From positions 1 to 7,562 of the forward strand of contig JBPCWZ010000195.1 of NCBI GenBank assembly GCA_051009015.1: 7,562 nucleotides of DNA, read 5' to 3'. Position numbers and translations under genes: made by a program. Shown in pieces: positions 4,461 through 7,562 of the stretch. Source of the stretch: JAHRAH01 sp051009015 (GTDB taxonomy: Bacteria > Pseudomonadota > Gammaproteobacteria > Tethybacterales > Persebacteraceae). The notes below the pieces were generated by a model. That model had not been told where the DNA came from. It saw only the letters and a program-made list of their open reading frames with translations, and ran no database searches. Position 1 is the first letter of the stretch, and each line of letters opens with the position of its first letter.

Positions 4461-7255
4461 TGACCGGCGGCGATTTTTGCGCCCGTCATTGCGGCTTGTC
4501 GGCGGGCGACGAGGAGAAGATGCTGCGGTTTTTGGGTTTGGAAAACCTGGACGATTTGACGCGCGCACTTCCGGCGGATATTGTCGCCGCGCCGGATGTT
4601 TTTGAACCGCCGCTGAGCGAGAGCGAAGCGCATGCGGAGTTGCGAAAATATGCCGCCCAAAATGACAACGGCGACGGCAAGGCGAGCATGATTGGCTTGG
4701 GCTATTACGGCGCGCAAACGCCCGCGGCTTTGCGGCGGAATTTGTTTGAGAATCCGGCGTGGTATACCGCCTATACGCCGTATCAGGCGGAGATATCGCA
4801 GGGGCGTTTGGAGTTGCTGTTTCATTTCCAAACGATGTGCGCCGAACTGACCGGCTTGCCGATGGCAAACGCATCATTGCTTGACGAAGCAACGGCGGCG
4901 GCGGAAGCGATGACTCTCCTGCACCGCAAAGGCGGCGGCAATGTTTTGCTGGTTGATGAATCGCTGTTTCCGCAAACGCTGGCGGTTTTGCAAACGCGGG
5001 CTTTGCCGCTCGGCATTAAGTTGCGGGTTTTGCCGCCCGAAAAGATGGCGGATAACTGCGCCGATGCCTTTGGCGCGATGATTGGCTATCCGGGAGGAGA
5101 CGGCGGCATACAAGATTGGCGGGCGATAACGGCGGCGCTTAAGAAAAACAATATTGCCGCCGCTTGCGCTACCGACCTTTTGGCATTGACTCTTTTGACG
5201 CCGCCGGGGGAGATGGGTTTTGATATTGCCTTTGGCAACTCGCAGCGTTTTGGTTTGCCGATGGGTTGCGGCGGGCCGCATGCGGCGTTTTTTGCCTTTA
5301 CCGCCGAACATTTGCGCTATGCGCCCGGGCGTGTCGTCGGCAAATCGCGCGATACGCGCGGCAGAACCGGTTATCGCCTGGCTTTGCAAACGCGCGAGCA
5401 ACACATACGCCGCGAAAAAGCAACCAGTAATATTTGCACCGCACAAGCGCTTCCGGCAATGCTTGCCGCGGCTTATGCCATCTATCAGGGACCGGAAAGA
5501 TTGACGGAATCGGCAAAAAGAATACACTCCTGTGCGGCGTCTTTGGCGGAAGGTTTGCGCGATGCCGGGCGCAAACTCAAACATCATCATTTTTTTGACA
5601 CCCTTCGCGTTATCGCCGATGACGCCGGGGAAGTTGTCAAACGCGCCGCCGACAAGGGCGTTAATCTTTTGCAACTGCCCGGCGAGATTGGCATTAGCGC
5701 GGACGATATTACAACGCCGCATCATCTGCAGATTGTTATGGATGCCTTTGGCGGCGGCAAGATAAATATTAACCCGCAGGCGTTTGTTATCCCCCAAGAA
5801 TTAAAGCGCAAGAGTGTTTTTTGCGGCGGCGGGGTTTTTGGCGCGCACCGGAGCGAACACGACATTACCCGCTATTTGCGGCAACTTGCCGACAAGGACA
5901 TATCGCTAACCCGCTCAATGATTCCGCTCGGCTCCTGCACGATGAAACTGAACGCCGCCGCCGAAATGGAACCTTTGGCATGGGGCGAGTTTGCCAATGT
6001 GCATCCTTTTGCACCGGCGGTGCAGATGCGCGGCTATCGCAAACTGCTTGATGATTTGTCGGCGCGACTGGCGAAGTTGACCGGCTTTGACGCCGTATCC
6101 CTGCAGCCGAATGCGGGCGCGCAGGGCGAATATGCCGGATTGCTCGCCATCCGCGCCTATTTGCAAAGCATAGGGCAGGGCGGGCGCGATGTCTGCCTTA
6201 TTCCCCTTTCGGCGCACGGCACAAACCCGGCGAGTGCGGTAATGGCGGGAATGCGCGTTGTCAGCGTGGCGATTGACGATTCCGGACAGGCAGATGCCGA
6301 TGATTTGGCGCAAAAGATAAAAGAGCACGGCGACAAGTTAGCGGCGCTGATGATGACATACCCGTCAACCAGCGGCGTTTTTGCCGAGGGAATGCCCGCT
6401 ATTTGCAAGCGCATACACGATTCCGGAGGTTTGGTTTATATGGACGGGGCGAATCTTAACGCGCTTGTCGGCGCGGCATTGCCGGGCAAGATGGGTCCCG
6501 ATGTTATGCATATTAACTTGCACAAAACCTTTTGCATCCCGCACGGCGGCGGCGGGCCCGGGATGGGTCCGATTGCCGTTGCCGGCCGTCTGGCGCCGTT
6601 TTTGCCATGTCATCCGTTTGACGAAAAAAAGGGAGAAGGTTGCGGGACGGTTTCCGCCGCGCCCTTCGGCTCGGCTTTGATACTCCTGATTCCGTGGTTG
6701 TATATGCGAATGATGGGCGGCGAAGGTTTGCGCCGCGCGACTTTGACCGCATTGCTGTCGGCAAACTATATCGCCCGCCGGTTGGAAGGCGAATGGCCTG
6801 TGCAATTTAAGGGCGCGGGCGGTTTTGTCGCCCATGAGTGCATTGTTGATGCGCGGCAGTTTAAGAAAACCGCCGGTGTCTCGGTTGAAGATGTCGCCAA
6901 AAGATTGATGGATTACGGCTTTCACGCTCCGACGGTATCCTGGCCCCTGCCGGGGGCGGTGATGATAGAGCCGACCGAATCCGAATCCCTGCCGGAGATA
7001 GACAGGTTTTGCGATGCGATGCTGTCCATCGCCGAAGAAATAAAGCGCATCCAAAAAGGAGAATGGCCCCGCGATGATAATCCCCTTGTCAATGCCCCGC
7101 ACACGGCGGAGGATTTGTTGATTGGCGAATGGCATCACCCCTACACGCGGGAACAGGCGGCTTATCCGGCGAAGTGGCTGCGGGACGACAAATACTGGCC
7201 GCCGGTATCGCGCATTGACGCGGTTTATGGCGACAGGGCGTTGCTGAAAAAATAA
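4460..7255 (+). CDS. gcvP: Glycine dehydrogenase (decarboxylating), single-chain P protein
   Basis: GcvP is the pyridoxal-phosphate enzyme that decarboxylates glycine and loads the aminomethyl group on GcvH. At 931 residues it is a fused P1-P2 type, slightly shorter than the E. coli protein (957). The N-terminal half has F.ARHCGLSAGDEEKML, GLGYYGAQTP, NPAWYTAYTPYQAEISQGRLE and ASLLDEATAAAEAM. The C-terminal half opens with LTRSMIPLGSCTMKLN (about 484-499) and contains the PLP-binding lysine K689 in NLHKTFCIPHGGGGPGMGP, then VSWPLPGAVMIEPTESES and the C-terminal YPAKWLRDDKYWPPVSRID. The ATG at 4460 shares one base with the gcvH stop; an adjacent GTG at 4457 is the only close alternative. There is no good Shine-Dalgarno sequence, so translation is probably coupled to gcvH. 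The protein ends DRALLKK and lacks the Cys-x-Cys tail seen in E. coli GcvP. Confidence 0.98.
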   Translation: MTGGDFCARHCGLSAGDEEKMLRFLGLENLDDLTRALPADIVAAPDVFEPPLSESEAHAELRKYAAQNDNGDGKASMIGLGYYGAQTPAALRRNLFENPAWYTAYTPYQAEISQGRLELLFHFQTMCAELTGLPMANASLLDEATAAAEAMTLLHRKGGGNVLLVDESLFPQTLAVLQTRALPLGIKLRVLPPEKMADNCADAFGAMIGYPGGDGGIQDWRAITAALKKNNIAAACATDLLALTLLTPPGEMGFDIAFGNSQRFGLPMGCGGPHAAFFAFTAEHLRYAPGRVVGKSRDTRGRTGYRLALQTREQHIRREKATSNICTAQALPAMLAAAYAIYQGPERLTESAKRIHSCAASLAEGLRDAGRKLKHHHFFDTLRVIADDAGEVVKRAADKGVNLLQLPGEIGISADDITTPHHLQIVMDAFGGGKININPQAFVIPQELKRKSVFCGGGVFGAHRSEHDITRYLRQLADKDISLTRSMIPLGSCTMKLNAAAEMEPLAWGEFANVHPFAPAVQMRGYRKLLDDLSARLAKLTGFDAVSLQPNAGAQGEYAGLLAIRAYLQSIGQGGRDVCLIPLSAHGTNPASAVMAGMRVVSVAIDDSGQADADDLAQKIKEHGDKLAALMMTYPSTSGVFAEGMPAICKRIHDSGGLVYMDGANLNALVGAALPGKMGPDVMHINLHKTFCIPHGGGGPGMGPIAVAGRLAPFLPCHPFDEKKGEGCGTVSAAPFGSALILLIPWLYMRMMGGEGLRRATLTALLSANYIARRLEGEWPVQFKGAGGFVAHECIVDARQFKKTAGVSVEDVAKRLMDYGFHAPTVSWPLPGAVMIEPTESESLPEIDRFCDAMLSIAEEIKRIQKGEWPRDDNPLVNAPHTAEDLLIGEWHHPYTREQAAYPAKWLRDDKYWPPVSRIDAVYGDRALLKK

Positions 7256-7264
7256 GCCATTTTT

Positions 7265-7290
7265 GTCATTCCCGCTTTTGCGGGAATGAC
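7265..7290. repeat. Perfect inverted repeat resembling a dRS3-type element
   Basis: GTCATTCCCGC (7265-7275) and GCGGGAATGAC (7280-7290) are perfect inverted copies around TTTT. The inner 20 bases, 7268-7287, fit the Neisseria dRS3 pattern ATTCCC-N8-GGGAAT. Related GTCATTCCCGC hairpins are common between genes in many proteobacteria. It lies 9 bases after the gcvP stop, between genes that converge. No T-run follows on either strand: the plus side reads GGGAGTGTTTG and the minus side an A-run. A classical terminator is therefore not supported, although the hairpin could still protect or end the gcvP transcript. Confidence 0.75.
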
Positions 7291-7304
7291 GGGAGTGTTT
7301 GTTG

Positions 7305-7562
7305 TTATCGGCGGGGCGGGGTTGATAGGATGCCTATTACGCCGGGGGTGTTTATATCGGGATTGCGGATGATGAAAGTTTTGTTGGCGTTGTTTGGCAG
7401 GGCAATGTTGGGGGAGTTTTGGGGAGTGCCGCAGACGGGTTCGGCGGCGGGGTTGCCGATATGGGCGGCAAGCATGCAAACGCCGCCCGCTTCTCTTATA
7501 GCGGCGGCGACGGGGGCGCGGTCAAGCCCGATAATATGAAAAGCCGCCGCCGCGTCAAGCGG
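7305..7562 (-). CDS. C-terminal end of an unidentified protein, minus strand (partial)
   Basis: A minus-strand frame enters from the right edge and stays open for 85 codons to a TAA whose complement is 7305-7307. Its codons (GCC, GGC, AAC, ATC, CCC) look like those of the neighbouring genes, while the opposite-strand frame over the same bases uses GGG and AGG more. Visible segments include GLDRAPVAAAIREAGGV, HIGNPAAEPVCG and SPNIALP, then FIIRNPDINTPGVIGI before the end. I do not recognise it with confidence. The NPAA-x-P-x-x-G and N-P-x-I-A-x-P spacing faintly recalls the malate/L-lactate dehydrogenase (Ldh_2) family, but there that region is mid-protein, so this would be a truncated or decayed copy. 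It converges on gcvP with the inverted repeat between them. Confidence 0.45.
   Translation of the reverse strand, partial: PLDAAAAFHIIGLDRAPVAAAIREAGGVCMLAAHIGNPAAEPVCGTPQNSPNIALPNNANKTFIIRNPDINTPGVIGILSTPPRR

Noticed and set aside
4041..5797. Long minus-strand frames (283 and 307 codons) opposite gcvH and gcvP
   Set aside because: They are antisense shadows of strongly recognised genes in GC-rich sequence, with basic, low-information translations.
7225..7479. 84-codon minus-strand frame containing VIPAKAGM
   Set aside because: VIPAKAG is the translation of the GTCATTCCCGC repeat, a well-known artefact, and the frame runs into gcvP; the frame ending at 7305 has better codon use.
7330..7539. 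69-codon plus-strand frame at the right end
   Set aside because: It uses GGG and AGG codons unlike the neighbouring genes and lies opposite the more credible minus-strand frame.

Overview
The window looks like a proteobacterial chromosome, probably beta or gamma, though this is an inference. The reasons are a single-chain glycine decarboxylase GcvP in a gcvT-gcvH-gcvP operon, a tandem glycine riboswitch, a restriction enzyme closely resembling Neisseria NgoMIV, and a Neisseria dRS3-like inverted repeat. The sequence is GC-rich and codon choice looks similar throughout. The species cannot be named from this sequence.

Layout, left to right. Bases 2-124 are the last 40 codons of a membrane protein that resembles the C-terminus of EamA/DMT-type transporters. 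After an intergenic stretch of about 200 bases with one promoter comes a two-gene type II restriction-modification unit: an amino-type DNA methyltransferase (328-1641) overlapping by 4 bases an NgoMIV-family restriction endonuclease (1638-2489). The intergenic region 2490-2959 holds a sigma70-like promoter, a two-aptamer glycine riboswitch, an intrinsic terminator and a possible 21-codon leader ORF that overlaps the gcvT start. Then come gcvT (2960-4078), gcvH (4095-4460) and gcvP (4460-7255), tightly packed. Beyond gcvP lie a perfect 11-bp inverted repeat and the 3' end of an unidentified minus-strand reading frame (7305-7562) that runs off the window.

How the genes work together. GcvP decarboxylates glycine and passes the aminomethyl group to the lipoyl arm of GcvH. 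GcvT then releases ammonia and makes 5,10-methylene-tetrahydrofolate. The fourth part, lipoamide dehydrogenase, is not encoded here. The riboswitch would make operon expression depend on glycine. The restriction pair is an independent defence cassette. Its endonuclease keeps the residues I recall NgoMIV using to read GCCGGC. That site has no A or T, so if the neighbouring SPPY-type methyltransferase shares the specificity it must be an N4-cytosine enzyme. This differs from the 5-methylcytosine enzyme I recall accompanying NgoMIV.

The points most worth a second look are the unusual methyltransferase/endonuclease pairing, a possibly leaderless methyltransferase mRNA, the eroded first glycine aptamer, and the terminator plus mini-ORF between the riboswitch and gcvT.
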